DNA of 64,000 nucleotides from JACCYJ01 sp038198775 (GCA_038198775.1 JBBPZV010000013.1:1-64000), one strand, 5' to 3'. Counted from the first letter of the stretch, positions 26,516 to 38,250 are shown. Numbers and translations: made by a program. Notes: generated from the letters alone by a model not told the origin.

Positions 26516-26557
26516 GCAGTGCCGCTATCCCATGTTCACCTGGGATAGCGGCACTGC
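26516..26557. terminator. 17-bp perfect hairpin between rluD and dnaE1
   Basis: A perfect inverted repeat, 26516-26532 paired with 26541-26557, around an 8-base loop. It lies 89 bp after the rluD stop and 129 bp before the dnaE1 start. The arms are richer in A/T than the surroundings. A terminator for the rluD transcript is the simplest reading. It could also be a small palindromic repeat element; there is no T tract to settle it. The rest of this 260-bp gap holds two smaller hairpins (26457-26472 and 26481-26502) and no recognisable gene. Confidence 0.6.
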
Positions 26558-26646
26558 CAACGGGATGCAACCTGTTCGGAGTGTGCTTGCGCCACTGGAA
26601 GTTGGCCCGGTCCGGCTGTCGGCGAGTGCCCGCACCAGCCGCCTGG

Positions 26647-27573
26647 TCAGCTGCCTTCGCGGATCACGTCCAGCGTCCGGGCGAGGTCGTCGGGAAAGGG
26701 TGACTCGTAGTCCACCCACGACGAGGTCCGCGGGTGCTCGAAGCCGAGCCGGTTGGCGTGCAGCCACTGCCGGGTCAGGCCGGTGCGTTCGGCCAGGGTG
26801 GGGTCGGCGCCGTACGTCAGGTCCCCGACGCACGGATGGCGGAGCGCGCTCAGGTGGACCCGGATCTGGTGCGTACGCCCGGTCTCGAGCCGGACCCGCA
26901 GCAAGCTGGCGAAACGGTGCGCCTCCAGCGTCTCGTAGTGCGTGACGCTGGGCTTGCCGGAGGCCACGACGGCCCACCGGTGGTCGTGGCGGGGATGCCG
27001 GCCCACCGGAGCGTCGATCGTGCCTGTCAGCGGATCCAACCGACCCTGGACGAGGGCGGCGTAGACCTTGTCGACGCGGCGGTCGCGGAACGCGCGCTTG
27101 AGCGCCGCGTACCCGGGCTCGGACTTGGCCACGACCATCAGGCCGCTGGTGCCGGCGTCGAGCCGGTGGACGACCCCGGTCCGCTCGGCCGGGCCCGAGG
27201 TGGCGAGCGAGAACCCGGCGGCGGCGAGATGCCCGACGACGGTGGGCCCAGTCCAGCCTGGACCGGGGTGTGCGGCGACGCCAGCCGGCTTGTCGACCAC
27301 GACCAGGTCGCTGTCGTCGTAGACGATGCGCAGGCCGGCCACGATCCCCACGGCTGCCGGCCACCGGTCGGGCTCCGGCAGCGCCACGTCGACCCACCCG
27401 TTCGGCGGGAGGCGGTCGGACTTCCCCGCCGGGGCACCGTCGACCAGCACCCCACCGGAGGCGACCATCTCGACCACGCGGGTCCGCGACAGCCCGAGCA
27501 GGCGCGCCAGCCCGGCGTCCACCCGCTCGCCGACCAGGCCCTCGGGGACCATCAGCCGGCGGTGCTCAGCCAC
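26647..27573 (-). CDS. rluD: RluD-type 23S rRNA pseudouridine synthase
   Basis: A 308-residue RNA-modifying enzyme with an N-terminal S4 RNA-binding domain (ERVDAGLARLLGLSRTRVVEMVASG) and the RluA-type catalytic domain. The catalytic Asp is in VVHRLDAGTSGLMVVAKS. IVYDDSDLVVVDKPAGVAAH and LETGRTHQIRVHLSALRHP complete the signatures. The probable target is 23S rRNA helix 69, by family. The GTG at 27571-27573 overlaps the lspA end by 8 bp; an ATG at 27550-27552 is a possible shorter start. lspA-rluD adjacency is common in bacteria. Confidence 0.93.
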   Translation of the reverse strand: MAEHRRLMVPEGLVGERVDAGLARLLGLSRTRVVEMVASGGVLVDGAPAGKSDRLPPNGWVDVALPEPDRWPAAVGIVAGLRIVYDDSDLVVVDKPAGVAAHPGPGWTGPTVVGHLAAAGFSLATSGPAERTGVVHRLDAGTSGLMVVAKSEPGYAALKRAFRDRRVDKVYAALVQGRLDPLTGTIDAPVGRHPRHDHRWAVVASGKPSVTHYETLEAHRFASLLRVRLETGRTHQIRVHLSALRHPCVGDLTYGADPTLAERTGLTRQWLHANRLGFEHPRTSSWVDYESPFPDDLARTLDVIREGS

Positions 27574-28126
27574 GCCCGTCGACGCCCACACCGCGTACGG
27601 ACTGCCACCCGATGAGGACGGCGGCGATCACGATCGAGCTGTCGGCGACGTTGAACACCGGCCAGTGCGGCAGCTGCACGAAGTCCACCACGTGGCCGCG
27701 CAGCGGCCCCGGCGCGCGGACCAGCCGGTCGGTGAGGTTGCCAAGGGCGCCCCCGAGCAGCAGGCCGAGAGCGACCGCCCAGGTGCGGTCACGCAACCGG
27801 GCCGCCACCCGAACCAGCACCACCACCACCACCACGGCAAGCAGGCTGAGCAGCACGGTCATGCCGGTGGCGACGCTGAAGGCCGCCCCGGGGTTGCGGG
27901 TCAGGTGCAGGTCCAGCACACCGGGGACCACCACGACGTCGGAGCCCGCCGAGAGCAGCCGCACCGCGACGATCTTGGACACCACGTCGGCGGCGTACGT
28001 CACGGCGAAGACGACGGCGCAGAGCCCGATCCGAGGGCTGGCGCTCGAGGTTCCGGAAGTGTCCGGCGCGTCGAGCGGCGGTTGGTCACCGGCGCGAGTC
28101 AGCGGCGCTCCTCGCGTTGCTTGCAT
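27566..28126 (-). CDS. lspA: Lipoprotein signal peptidase (SPase II)
   Basis: Membrane aspartyl protease that cleaves the signal peptide of diacylglyceryl-prolipoproteins. It has 186 residues and four membrane helices. The catalytic Asp residues are in GALGNLTDRLV and FNVADSSI, with the conserved NPGAAFS loop. The ATG at 28124-28126 is taken. It overlaps the end of the TraR/DksA gene by 28 bp, so the first 35 or so residues, a Pro/Ser-rich cytoplasmic stretch, could be trimmed. It works after Lgt (10.6 kb) and would mature the LivK-type lipoprotein of this window. Confidence 0.95.
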   Translation of the reverse strand: MQATRGAPLTRAGDQPPLDAPDTSGTSSASPRIGLCAVVFAVTYAADVVSKIVAVRLLSAGSDVVVVPGVLDLHLTRNPGAAFSVATGMTVLLSLLAVVVVVVLVRVAARLRDRTWAVALGLLLGGALGNLTDRLVRAPGPLRGHVVDFVQLPHWPVFNVADSSIVIAAVLIGWQSVRGVGVDGRG

Positions 28127-28569
28127 GTCAGGCACAGTGTGGCACGAGGGAACGCCATCAGCCGGAGCTTGCCGATGGGGTTGCCGCAGGACTCGCACAC
28201 GCCGTACGTCCCGTCGTCGAGGCGACCCAGAGCCCGCTGCACCTGGAAGAGCATCTCGCGGCTGTTGTTGGCCAACGACATCTCGGCGTCGCGCTCCAAC
28301 GTGGTGGACCCGATGTCGGCCTGGTCGTTGCCGGCACCGTCACCCCCGTCGCGGAGCAGGTCCTGCAGGCCCTGCTCGACCGAGGAGATCTCGGCGTCGA
28401 GCCGCTCGCGGTCGGCGTGCAGCTCGGCCCGGACCGCCGCGACCTCCTTCGCGGTCCACGGCTTCTCGTCGGGGCGGACGACCAGGGTCGGCGGCTTCGG
28501 CGCCACGGTGTTCCTGGGGGAGCGCTTGCGCTGCTCGGTGGGGGTAGGACCCGCCTTCTTCGTCGCCAT
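28099..28569 (-). CDS. TraR/DksA-type zinc-finger protein
   Basis: A 156-residue protein. After a basic, disordered N-terminus (about 35 residues) there is a helical coiled coil (WTAKEVAAVRAELHADRERL onward), then a C4 zinc finger: YGVCESCGNPI and ATLCLTCKQREE. This is the DksA/TraR layout, and the finger has all four Cys. DksA relatives act in the RNA polymerase secondary channel. The acidic DxxDA tip residues of true DksA are not obvious, so function as a ppGpp cofactor is not claimed. It is the first gene of the lspA-rluD operon and divergent from ileS. Confidence 0.85.
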   Translation of the reverse strand: MATKKAGPTPTEQRKRSPRNTVAPKPPTLVVRPDEKPWTAKEVAAVRAELHADRERLDAEISSVEQGLQDLLRDGGDGAGNDQADIGSTTLERDAEMSLANNSREMLFQVQRALGRLDDGTYGVCESCGNPIGKLRLMAFPRATLCLTCKQREERR

Positions 28570-28628
28570 CGCGATGCCCCTGACGTCGATGGCGACCAGC
28601 GGTGGTCGCCTGTGGTGCCGCGAGGATA

Positions 28629-28941
28629 GGGAGCGATCGATGCCGCTTCAACCCGAGGTCGTCGTCGGGGCTAGACTTTGCCGGCCGCAACGGCTTCGAC
28701 GGGACGAGTAGCCGCGTCACCGTGCCGACAGCGACCCGGGGACGGTGGAAGCCCGGGGGTGCGCCGCAGCAAAGATCACCCTGAGCCGCCGGAAGAACGG
28801 CCGGTCCACCCGGCTCACTAGACCCGGCCGCGGCAGCCTCGAGAGGGCCGCAGGGTGCGGTCAAGGAGGGTGGTACCGCGGGAGGCGCCGCCGGCGTCCC
28901 CCGTCCCTCCGCCAGCTGCCGCACCGCTGCCGGAGACCCAC
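28629..28941 (+). ncRNA. T-box leader of ileS, apparently translational
   Basis: The conserved T-box sequence AGGGTGGTACCGCG is at 28867-28880, ahead of an isoleucyl-tRNA synthetase. GACGAGTAG at 28706-28714 resembles the linker of actinobacterial T-boxes. A short hairpin 28631-28635/28644-28648 puts an ATC (Ile) triplet at 28636-28638 in its loop, a candidate specifier of an ultrashort stem I. Near the gene, CTCCG (28907-28911) can hide the ribosome site CGGAG (28931-28935). Alternatively CCCTCC (28905-28910) pairs with GGGAGG (28880-28885), freeing the site. No T tract follows, so control of translation is inferred. The exact 5' end is a guess. Confidence 0.85.
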
Positions 28942-32100
<3,159 letters not shown>

Positions 32101-32131
32101 CGTTGCGATCTGCCACCGAGGCGGGTCGCGG

Positions 32132-33431
32132 TTGAAGCTTCAGGCTCGCCGCGAGCAGACGTCCGAGACTGCGCTCGAGCGCCGGCTGGGAACGGCGGAC
32201 GCGGCGCTGATCGGGCTGGGCGCGATGCTGGGGGCCGGCGTCTTCTCCGCCTTCACCCCGGCCGCGGCCGCCGCCGGAACCGGGTTGCTGATCGGGCTGG
32301 GAATCGCGGCCGGGGTCGCCTACTGCAACGCAGTCTGCTCCGCGCAGCTGGCCGCTCAGTACCCGACCTCGGGCGGCGCGTACTTCTACGGCCGGGTCCG
32401 GCTCGGCGCCGGCTGGGGGTTCGTCGCCGGATGGGGCTTCGTCGTCGGCAAGACCGCATCCTGCGCCGCGATGGCGCTGACGTTCGCCGCGTACGCGGTG
32501 CCCGGGCCGGAGCAGGTGCAACGGCTCGGCGCCGCAGTGGCCGTCGCGGTGGTCACGGGCGTCAACCCTGCACGGCATCACCCGGACCGCCCAGCTGACC
32601 CGGGTGTTGGTGACGACGACCGTGACGGTGCTGCTGGGCAGCGTCCTCGTCGTGTTGACGCACACCGTCTCGCCGGTCACCCTCCCCGGCGGGTGGAGCG
32701 GTCTGCTGGACGGGGGTGCCTACGGCGTCCTGCAGTCGGCTGGGCTGCTGTTCTTCGCGTTCGCCGGCTACGCCCGGGTCGCGACGCTCGGCGAGGAGGT
32801 ACGAGATCCTGCGCGGACGATCCCCCGGGCGATCCAGCTGGCGCTGGTGTTTGCGGTCGCCCTCTACCTGCTGGTCGCGATCACCCTGCTGCTCAATGCC
32901 GGCGCGGCCGAGGTGGCGGCCGACGGCGCTCCGCTGGCCACCGCGGTCGAGACGGCCGGAGCGGCGTGGGCGACGCCGGTTGTCAGGGCCGGTGCCGCGA
33001 TCGCGAGCCTCGGGGCGCTGCTGGCGCTGGTTGCCGGTCTGGGCCGCACCTGCCTGGCCATGGCCCGAGAGGGCGACCTGCCACGCGGGCTGGCCGTGGT
33101 CGATCCGCGGCACCGCGTACCTCGCCGGGCACAGTCGGCGGTCGGAGCCGTCGTCGTGGTCCTCGTGCTCGCCACCGATCTGCGGGACGCGATCGGCTTC
33201 TCGTCGTTCGGGGTGCTCACCTACTACGCCGTTGCCAACGCATCCGCCTACACCCAGACCGGGGAGCACCGGCGGTGGCCCCGCCTCGTCAACGTCGCCG
33301 GCCTGGCGAGTTGCGTCGTGCTCGTGGCAACACTGCCGCGGTCCGCGGTCTTGACCGGTTCCGCGGTCTTCGCGCTCGGTCTGCTCGGTCGGCTGCTGGT
33401 ACGTTCTCGAGGACCCGGGAAGGACACATGA
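32132..33431 (+). pseudogene. APC-family amino-acid permease, split by a one-base frameshift
   Basis: A membrane permease of the amino-acid/polyamine family, read in two frames. The first part (from a TTG at 32132 with GAGGCGGG upstream) runs through ALIGLGAMLGAGVFSAFTPA and TSGGAYFYGRVRLGAGW. At 32566-32568 a CCC run has one base too many. Dropping one C restores VNLHGITRTAQLTRVLVTTT and joins the second part, which contains FFAFAGYARVATLGEEVRDP, the APC signature. The intact product would be about 432 residues. This is either a real mutation or a sequencing error in a C run. It follows ileS by 31 bp and overlaps the VOC gene by 4 nt. Confidence 0.85.
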
Positions 33432-33799
33432 TCGGCCGGCTCCACCACGTCGTCCTCGACTGCCCCGACCCGGGCGGCTTGGCGCGCTTCTATGCCGAGC
33501 TTCTCGGCTGGTCGGTGACGTACGAGTCGGCTGACTGGGTCGTGGTCGCCCAGCAGTCGGACACCTCCGGGCTCGCGTTCCAGCTGGCGCCGGACCACCG
33601 GCCACCGCGGTGGCCCGACCCGGCGTTCCCGCAGCAGGCACATCTGGACGTCATGGTCGAGGAGCCCGATGCCGCCATCCCACGCGTGCTGGACCTCGGC
33701 GCCCGCAGACTGGCCGGGCACGTCTTCGCGGACCCGGCCGGCCACCCCTTCTGCCTCATCCCCCGGCCGGCCTGGGCTCCTCCGATCGACTCGCCCTGA
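33428..33799 (+). CDS. VOC (glyoxalase-like) family protein
   Basis: A 123-residue single-domain protein of the vicinal-oxygen-chelate fold. MIGRLHHVVLDCPDPGGLAR and FYAELLGW at the N-terminus, QQAHLDVMVEEPD in the middle and VFADPAGHPFCLIP at the end are the usual landmarks. Potential metal ligands (His at position 6 or 7, His in HLDV, and a C-terminal acidic position that reads Cys-Leu here) are incomplete, so catalytic activity is doubtful. Start ATG overlaps the permease stop (ATGA). The substrate is unknown. Confidence 0.85.
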   Translation: MIGRLHHVVLDCPDPGGLARFYAELLGWSVTYESADWVVVAQQSDTSGLAFQLAPDHRPPRWPDPAFPQQAHLDVMVEEPDAAIPRVLDLGARRLAGHVFADPAGHPFCLIPRPAWAPPIDSP

Positions 33800-33839
33800 G
33801 CGCTGTCCGCCGCCCGAGTCCGCCTCCCACGGCGAGAAG

Positions 33840-34589
33840 TCAGCGCTGGTCGTCCTCGCCGAGCATGGAGCGCAACCGGCGCGGCGGTGCTTCGGAGTCA
33901 CTGCCGGCGAGCGCCGGGGCCACCGACTCCTGGCCGTCGACCTCGGCGAGCTGGGTCTGCAGGTAGCTCTTGAGCCGACTGCGGTACTCGCGCTCGAACG
34001 CACGCAGGTGGTCGACCTCACGGGAGAGCCGATCGCGGTCCTTCTCCAGCTCCCCGAGCAGCTGCTGGCGGCGTTCGCCGGTCTCGACGTCCAGCTTCTC
34101 GGCTCGTGAGCGGGCGTCGGACTCGAACCGGTCGGCCTTGGTCCGCGACTCCGCCTCCAGCCGCTCGGCCTTGGTCCGCGCCTCCGCGACGATGTGATCG
34201 GCCTGGTCCTTGGCCTCCCCCACCAGCTCGTCGGCGTTGCGGGTCGCGATCTCCAACAGCCTCGCGGCCGCGCTGGAGGCGTCGCCGATGCTGGTCGGAG
34301 CCGCAGGGGGCTGGGACGCCGGCGGTGTGGGGGTCGGTTCCGCAGCCACCTGCTTGACTTTCGGCGCCGCCGGCGTGGCCTCGACGGGTTGCGCAGTGGC
34401 GGCGACCTGGGACTGCGACGAGGAGGCAGCCGCCAACTTCGACCGCAAGTCGTTGTTCTCGGTGGCGAGCCTTTCCAGCTCCGCCTCGACCTCGTCCAAG
34501 AACTGGTCGACCTCGCCCATGTCGTACCCCTCGCGGAGACGAACGGGAGTGAAGCGCTTGCTGCGCACGTCCTCCGGACTCAGTGGCAT
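33840..34589 (-). CDS. divIVA: DivIVA/Wag31 polar growth protein
   Basis: Coiled-coil scaffold that marks cell poles and curved membrane and directs polar wall growth in actinobacteria. It has 249 residues: the N-terminal membrane-binding DivIVA domain MPLSPEDVRSKRFTPVRLRE followed by GYDMGEVDQFLDEVEAELERL, then a Pro/Ala/Thr linker (about 70-100), then a long coiled coil (about 105-215) with KAERLEAESRTKADRFESDA repeats. It is the last gene of the division cluster, 90 bp after yggT. Convergent with the VOC gene; the 40-bp gap between them has no clear terminator. Confidence 0.96.
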   Translation of the reverse strand: MPLSPEDVRSKRFTPVRLREGYDMGEVDQFLDEVEAELERLATENNDLRSKLAAASSSQSQVAATAQPVEATPAAPKVKQVAAEPTPTPPASQPPAAPTSIGDASSAAARLLEIATRNADELVGEAKDQADHIVAEARTKAERLEAESRTKADRFESDARSRAEKLDVETGERRQQLLGELEKDRDRLSREVDHLRAFEREYRSRLKSYLQTQLAEVDGQESVAPALAGSDSEAPPRRLRSMLGEDDQR

Positions 34590-34679
34590 GGCTCACCTCG
34601 GGGTCGAGTGCGGACTCTGGAGAATCGGCCCCACGCTACCGGCATCGGCCCGGTACAGGGCAACCGGTAGAGCGCCCGG

Positions 34680-34973
34680 CTATCGGAGGAAGGTCACGTA
34701 GTTCAACTGGCGCAGCACCCAGAGTCCGATGAACAGCACGAGCGGTGACAAGTCGAGCGCCATCATCCCCAGCCGGACCGGTGGCAGAACCCGCCGCAGC
34801 GCGCGCAGGGGCGGGTCCGTCACCGAGTAGATCGCCTCGGCGACGACGAGCACTACCCCGTGCGGTCGCCACGAACGCGACAGCATCTGCACCCAGTCGA
34901 GCACGATGCGCGCGATCAGCATCAAGAAGGCGGCCCAGAGCACGAAGCCGATGACTTCGCCGGCAGTACGCAC
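34680..34973 (-). CDS. YggT family membrane protein
   Basis: A 97-residue protein with two hydrophobic regions flanking a conserved loop. LMLIARIVLDWVQMLS in the first, then IYSVTDPPLRALRRVLPPVR and the second hydrophobic part DLSPLVLFIGLWVLRQL. This is the YggT pattern. Members sit between sepF and divIVA in actinobacteria and are linked to division or osmotic tolerance, without a defined mechanism. The GTG at 34971-34973 is 3 bp after sepF. Confidence 0.9.
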   Translation of the reverse strand: MRTAGEVIGFVLWAAFLMLIARIVLDWVQMLSRSWRPHGVVLVVAEAIYSVTDPPLRALRRVLPPVRLGMMALDLSPLVLFIGLWVLRQLNYVTFLR

Positions 34974-34976
34974 CGG

Positions 34977-35450
34977 TCAGCTCTGGTTGAAGAAGCCGCC
35001 CCCTGCGATGCGCTGCTTGTCCTCCGCAGCGACCGAGACGTTGGGCGGCGACAGCAAGAACACCTTGTTGGTCACGCGTTCGATCGTGCCATGCACCGCA
35101 AATACCAGGCCGGCCGCGAAGTCGACCAGGCGCTTGGCGTCGCTGTCGTCCATCTCGGTGAGGTTCATGATCACCGGGATGCCCATCCGGAACTGCTCGC
35201 CGATGGTGCGGGCCTCGTTGTACGTGCGCGGGTGCAAGGTGGTGATCCGCGACAGCTCGGTTGGGCGCGCGGCCGGGGTCGCAGTGGGACGGCGACGCTC
35301 GGCCAGCTGGGTGACCGCCGTCGCGCCGGACGCCACCGGCACCTCACGCACGGTCCGACCGTCATCCTCGGGCTCGTCGTAGTCGTCGAAGCGGTCGTTG
35401 TCCTCGAGCAGTCCCAGGTAAACGCCGACCTTGCGCATCGCGCCAGCCAT
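34977..35450 (-). CDS. sepF: Cell division protein SepF
   Basis: Membrane anchor of FtsZ in bacteria lacking FtsA; polymerises and binds the FtsZ C-terminus. It has 157 residues: an N-terminal amphipathic helix (MAGAMRKVGVYLGLLEDND), a disordered Asp/Arg linker, and a C-terminal globular domain with LHPRTYNEARTIGEQFRMGI, VIMNLTEMDDSDAKRLVDF and KVFLLSPPNVSV. The usual length. It is 57 bp after yggS. The window has ftsZ and sepF but no ftsA, as expected for actinobacteria. Confidence 0.96.
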   Translation of the reverse strand: MAGAMRKVGVYLGLLEDNDRFDDYDEPEDDGRTVREVPVASGATAVTQLAERRRPTATPAARPTELSRITTLHPRTYNEARTIGEQFRMGIPVIMNLTEMDDSDAKRLVDFAAGLVFAVHGTIERVTNKVFLLSPPNVSVAAEDKQRIAGGGFFNQS

Positions 35451-35507
35451 GGGCTCCGACCTCCGGTCAAGTGGTGCGGCTCGGGGCTATCGCCCGTGCC
35501 GGCGACA

Positions 35508-36209
35508 CTACCGGAGCGGGGGCCGCTTCCCGAGGATCGCGCGCCCGACGCGCACGTGTGTCGCGCCGGCTGCGATGGCCTCCTCCAGGTCGTCGCTCAT
35601 GCCTGCCGACATCCACGTCGCGTCGGGATGGTGCTCGCGAAGCCTTGCCGACGTCTCGGCGAGCCGGGCGAAGGCAGGACCCGGATCCTCTCCGAGTGGG
35701 GCAAGCCCCATGACCCCGCGCAGCACCAGCCCTTCGGCGGTCGCGATCCGGGCCGCCAGCCCGAGCACCTGATCGGGCTGGACGCCAGAGCGGCGCCCCC
35801 CCGCGCCAGGTGGGTCGAGGCTGAGCTGGATCAGGCAGCCGACGCTGCGCCCGGCGGCGCCGGCACCGGCCGCGAGCGCGTCGACCAGCCGCTCCCGGTC
35901 AACCGAGTGCACGACGTCGGCGTAGCGGGCAATCGCGCGGGCCTTGTTGGTCTGGACCGCCCCGACGAAGTGCCACCGCAGGGCGGCGCTGCCCACCGCG
36001 ACCTTGTCGGCCGCCTCAGGATGACGGCTCTCGGCAACGTCACGCACCCCGAGTCGCGCCAAAGCAGCCACGTCGGAGCCGGGAAACGTCTTGGTGACCA
36101 CCACCAGCGTGACGGAGGCCGGTTCCCGGCCGGCCGCACCGGCGGCCGCCGCGATGCGGTCACGGACGGCGGTCAGCCCCAGCCGCAGCTGCGCCGAGCG
36201 GGCCGTCAT
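35508..36209 (-). CDS. yggS: YggS/PLPBP-type pyridoxal-phosphate-binding protein
   Basis: A 233-residue TIM-barrel PLP-binding protein involved in vitamin B6 homeostasis in relatives; no enzyme activity is established. The PLP lysine is in LVVVTKTFPGSDVAAL. WHFVGAVQTNKARAIARYAD, VHSVDRERLVDAL, the RGVMGLAPLGED segment, and MSAGMSDDLEEAIAAGATHV with VRVGRAILG are family landmarks. The usual ENR motif reads ESRHPEA. ATGA overlap with the pgeF stop, so coupled. Commonly found between pgeF and sepF. Confidence 0.94.
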   Translation of the reverse strand: MTARSAQLRLGLTAVRDRIAAAAGAAGREPASVTLVVVTKTFPGSDVAALARLGVRDVAESRHPEAADKVAVGSAALRWHFVGAVQTNKARAIARYADVVHSVDRERLVDALAAGAGAAGRSVGCLIQLSLDPPGAGGRRSGVQPDQVLGLAARIATAEGLVLRGVMGLAPLGEDPGPAFARLAETSARLREHHPDATWMSAGMSDDLEEAIAAGATHVRVGRAILGKRPPLR

Positions 36210-36937
36210 CGCGCCAGCGCGACGGTGCCCGCGAGCCGCCCCGAGAACCTGCCCTGCCGGCGGTAGGAGAAGAGGTCGTCGCTCTCGTATGTGCACCAGC
36301 GCCGCGCCGGCGTTGCGTCGACGACGTGGACTCCGGCGGTGGTCAGCTGGGCGGTGACGCCGGCCCCGATGTCGACGGCGGGGGTGCCCCACGACGTCGT
36401 GGACCTCGACGCCGGTACGGCACGGGTGACCTGGGCCTGGAGGGCCGCCGGCACCTCGTAGCAAGCGCCGCAGATCCGAGGACCCAGCCACGCCGAGATG
36501 TCCGTGGCGCCCAGGCGGTGCATAGCCGTCACCGTCGCCGAGACGACACCGGCGTGCAGTCCCCGCCGGCCGGCGTGCGCGACCGCCACCACTCGGGCAC
36601 GAGCGTCGGCGAGCACCACGGGGACGCAGTCGGCCGCCCGGACGACCAGCGTGAGATCGCTGGCGGCGGTCACCAAGGCGTCGGCGACCGGAACCCGGTC
36701 GGGAGCAGACGAGAGCACCACGACACCGATCCCCGAAACCTGGCTCATCCGAGCCAGCCGACCCGGTGCCGTATCAAGACCTTCCGCCAGTGCCGCAAAG
36801 TTGCGAGTCACCCGATCGACCTCGTCACCGTTGCTGGTGCCGAGGTTCAGCGAGGACCAGGGGCCCTCGCTGACACCACCGTGACGGTCGGTGAAGGCGA
36901 CTTCGACGGCGCCGACGGCGTCACGGAAGGCGAACAC
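36206..36937 (-). CDS. pgeF: PgeF/YlmD-type laccase-domain protein, one metal-ligand His missing
   Basis: A 243-residue member of the multicopper polyphenol oxidase (YfiH/YlmD/PgeF) family, which in known cases edits peptidoglycan precursors or acts on purine nucleosides. It has FTDRHGGVSEGPWSSLNLG, the Cys in VVRAADCVPVVLAD, and AHAGRRGLHAGVV with the second His, then GPRICGACYEV and WGTPAVDIGAGV. However, the first His of the normal QVHG motif is Ser: RMSQVSG. One of three metal ligands is thus lost, so activity is doubtful. The GTG at 36935-36937 adjoins the ftsZ stop with no gap. Confidence 0.9.
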   Translation of the reverse strand: MFAFRDAVGAVEVAFTDRHGGVSEGPWSSLNLGTSNGDEVDRVTRNFAALAEGLDTAPGRLARMSQVSGIGVVVLSSAPDRVPVADALVTAASDLTLVVRAADCVPVVLADARARVVAVAHAGRRGLHAGVVSATVTAMHRLGATDISAWLGPRICGACYEVPAALQAQVTRAVPASRSTTSWGTPAVDIGAGVTAQLTTAGVHVVDATPARRWCTYESDDLFSYRRQGRFSGRLAGTVALAR

Positions 36938-38152
36938 CTACTTCAAGAAGTCGGGGACGTCGAGGTCGTCGTCGTCGAAGCTGACCGGACGAGGCGGGCG
37001 CTGGTTCGGTGTCGCTGCGGTGGCACCGACGGGAACAGGCTCCCGCGGCCGTGCCGGCTCCGGACGCGGCATCCGCTCCGGTTCGCTGGGTGGGGAGCCC
37101 GGGGCGGACTCCTTCGGGTTCGCCGCCAGCGGTGGTTTTGCGCCGGCCACCGGACCCGGAGCCGCAGCCTTCCGCAGCACCGGGCGCCCCAGGTCGCGCC
37201 GTTTCGGTGTCCCGCCGTCGAAGCCGGCGGCGATGACGGTGACCCTCACCTCGTCGCCCAGCGCGTCGTCGATGACCGCCCCGAAGATGATGTTGGCCTC
37301 GGCGTGGGCCGCCTGGCTCACCAGCGCCGCGGCCTCGTTGATCTCGAAAAGCCCGAGGTCCGAACCGCCGGCGATGGAGAGCAGGACCCCGTGCGCCCCG
37401 TCGATCGAGGCCTCCAACAGCGGGCTGGACACCGCCATCTCGGCCGCCGCGACCGCCCGCTCGTCACCTCGCGCCGAGCCGATGCCCATCAGCGCCGAGC
37501 CCGCGTCCGACATCACCGACTTGACGTCGGCGAAGTCGAGGTTGATCAGCCCCGGCGTGGTGATCAGGTCGGTGATGCCCGAGACCCCCTGCAGGAGGAC
37601 CTGGTCGGCCTGCTTGAAGGCGTCGAGCACGCTCACGCTGCGGTCGCTGATCGAGAGCAGCCGGTCGTTAGGGATCACGATGAGGGTGTCGACGTCTTCG
37701 CGCAGGGCCGCGATACCCTCCTCCGCCTGGTTGGCCCGGCGCCGACCCTCGAAGGCGAAGGGACGGGTGACGACCCCGATCGTGAGCGCCCCCAGCGAGC
37801 GGGCGATACGGGCCACGACCGGCGCCCCGCCGGTTCCGGTGCCGCCGCCCTCGCCGGCCGTCACGAACACCATGTCGGCGCCCTTCAGCACCTCCTCGAT
37901 GTCGTCGGCGTGGTCCTCCGAGGCCCTGGCCCCAACGTCCGGGTCGGCCCCCGCGCCCAGACCACGGGTGAGTTCGCGGCCGATGTCGAGCTTGACGTCC
38001 GCGTCGCTCATCAGCAGGGCCTGGGCATCGGTGTTGATCGCGATGAACTCGACGCCCTTGAGACCGACCTCGATCATCCGGTTCACCGCGTTGACGCCGC
38101 CGCCACCGATGCCGACGACTTTGATAACCGCAAGGTAGTTCTGCGCTGCCAC
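36938..38152 (-). CDS. ftsZ: Cell division GTPase FtsZ
   Basis: Tubulin-like GTPase that forms the division ring. It has 404 residues: IKVVGIGGGGVNAVNRMIEV, the tubulin signature VTAGEGGGTGTGGAPVVA, T7 loop region LINLDFADVKSVM, and VTVIAAGFDGG closing the C-terminal domain. A Pro/Ala linker follows, then the conserved tail DDDLDVPDFLK that binds SepF and partners. The GTG at 38150-38152 is chosen for its GAGAGG site and the family N-terminus (AAQNYLAVI); a longer ATG start at 38179 is possible. It has its own 243-bp leader with a candidate promoter. Confidence 0.97.
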   Translation of the reverse strand: MAAQNYLAVIKVVGIGGGGVNAVNRMIEVGLKGVEFIAINTDAQALLMSDADVKLDIGRELTRGLGAGADPDVGARASEDHADDIEEVLKGADMVFVTAGEGGGTGTGGAPVVARIARSLGALTIGVVTRPFAFEGRRRANQAEEGIAALREDVDTLIVIPNDRLLSISDRSVSVLDAFKQADQVLLQGVSGITDLITTPGLINLDFADVKSVMSDAGSALMGIGSARGDERAVAAAEMAVSSPLLEASIDGAHGVLLSIAGGSDLGLFEINEAAALVSQAAHAEANIIFGAVIDDALGDEVRVTVIAAGFDGGTPKRRDLGRPVLRKAAAPGPVAGAKPPLAANPKESAPGSPPSEPERMPRPEPARPREPVPVGATAATPNQRPPRPVSFDDDDLDVPDFLK

Positions 38153-38250
38153 GACGCGCACCTCTCGTGAGTTGGTCACCGGAACCGCTGGGTTCGGCGC
38201 TGTGCGGTTGGACTTCGGGCGGGGAAGGCCGGCCTGCCGGATAACCTCAC

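Noticed and set aside
24056..26548. Open frame of about 830 codons on + opposite dnaE1.
   Set aside because: Antisense to a well-conserved polymerase gene, with His/Gln/Arg-rich, unstructured composition.
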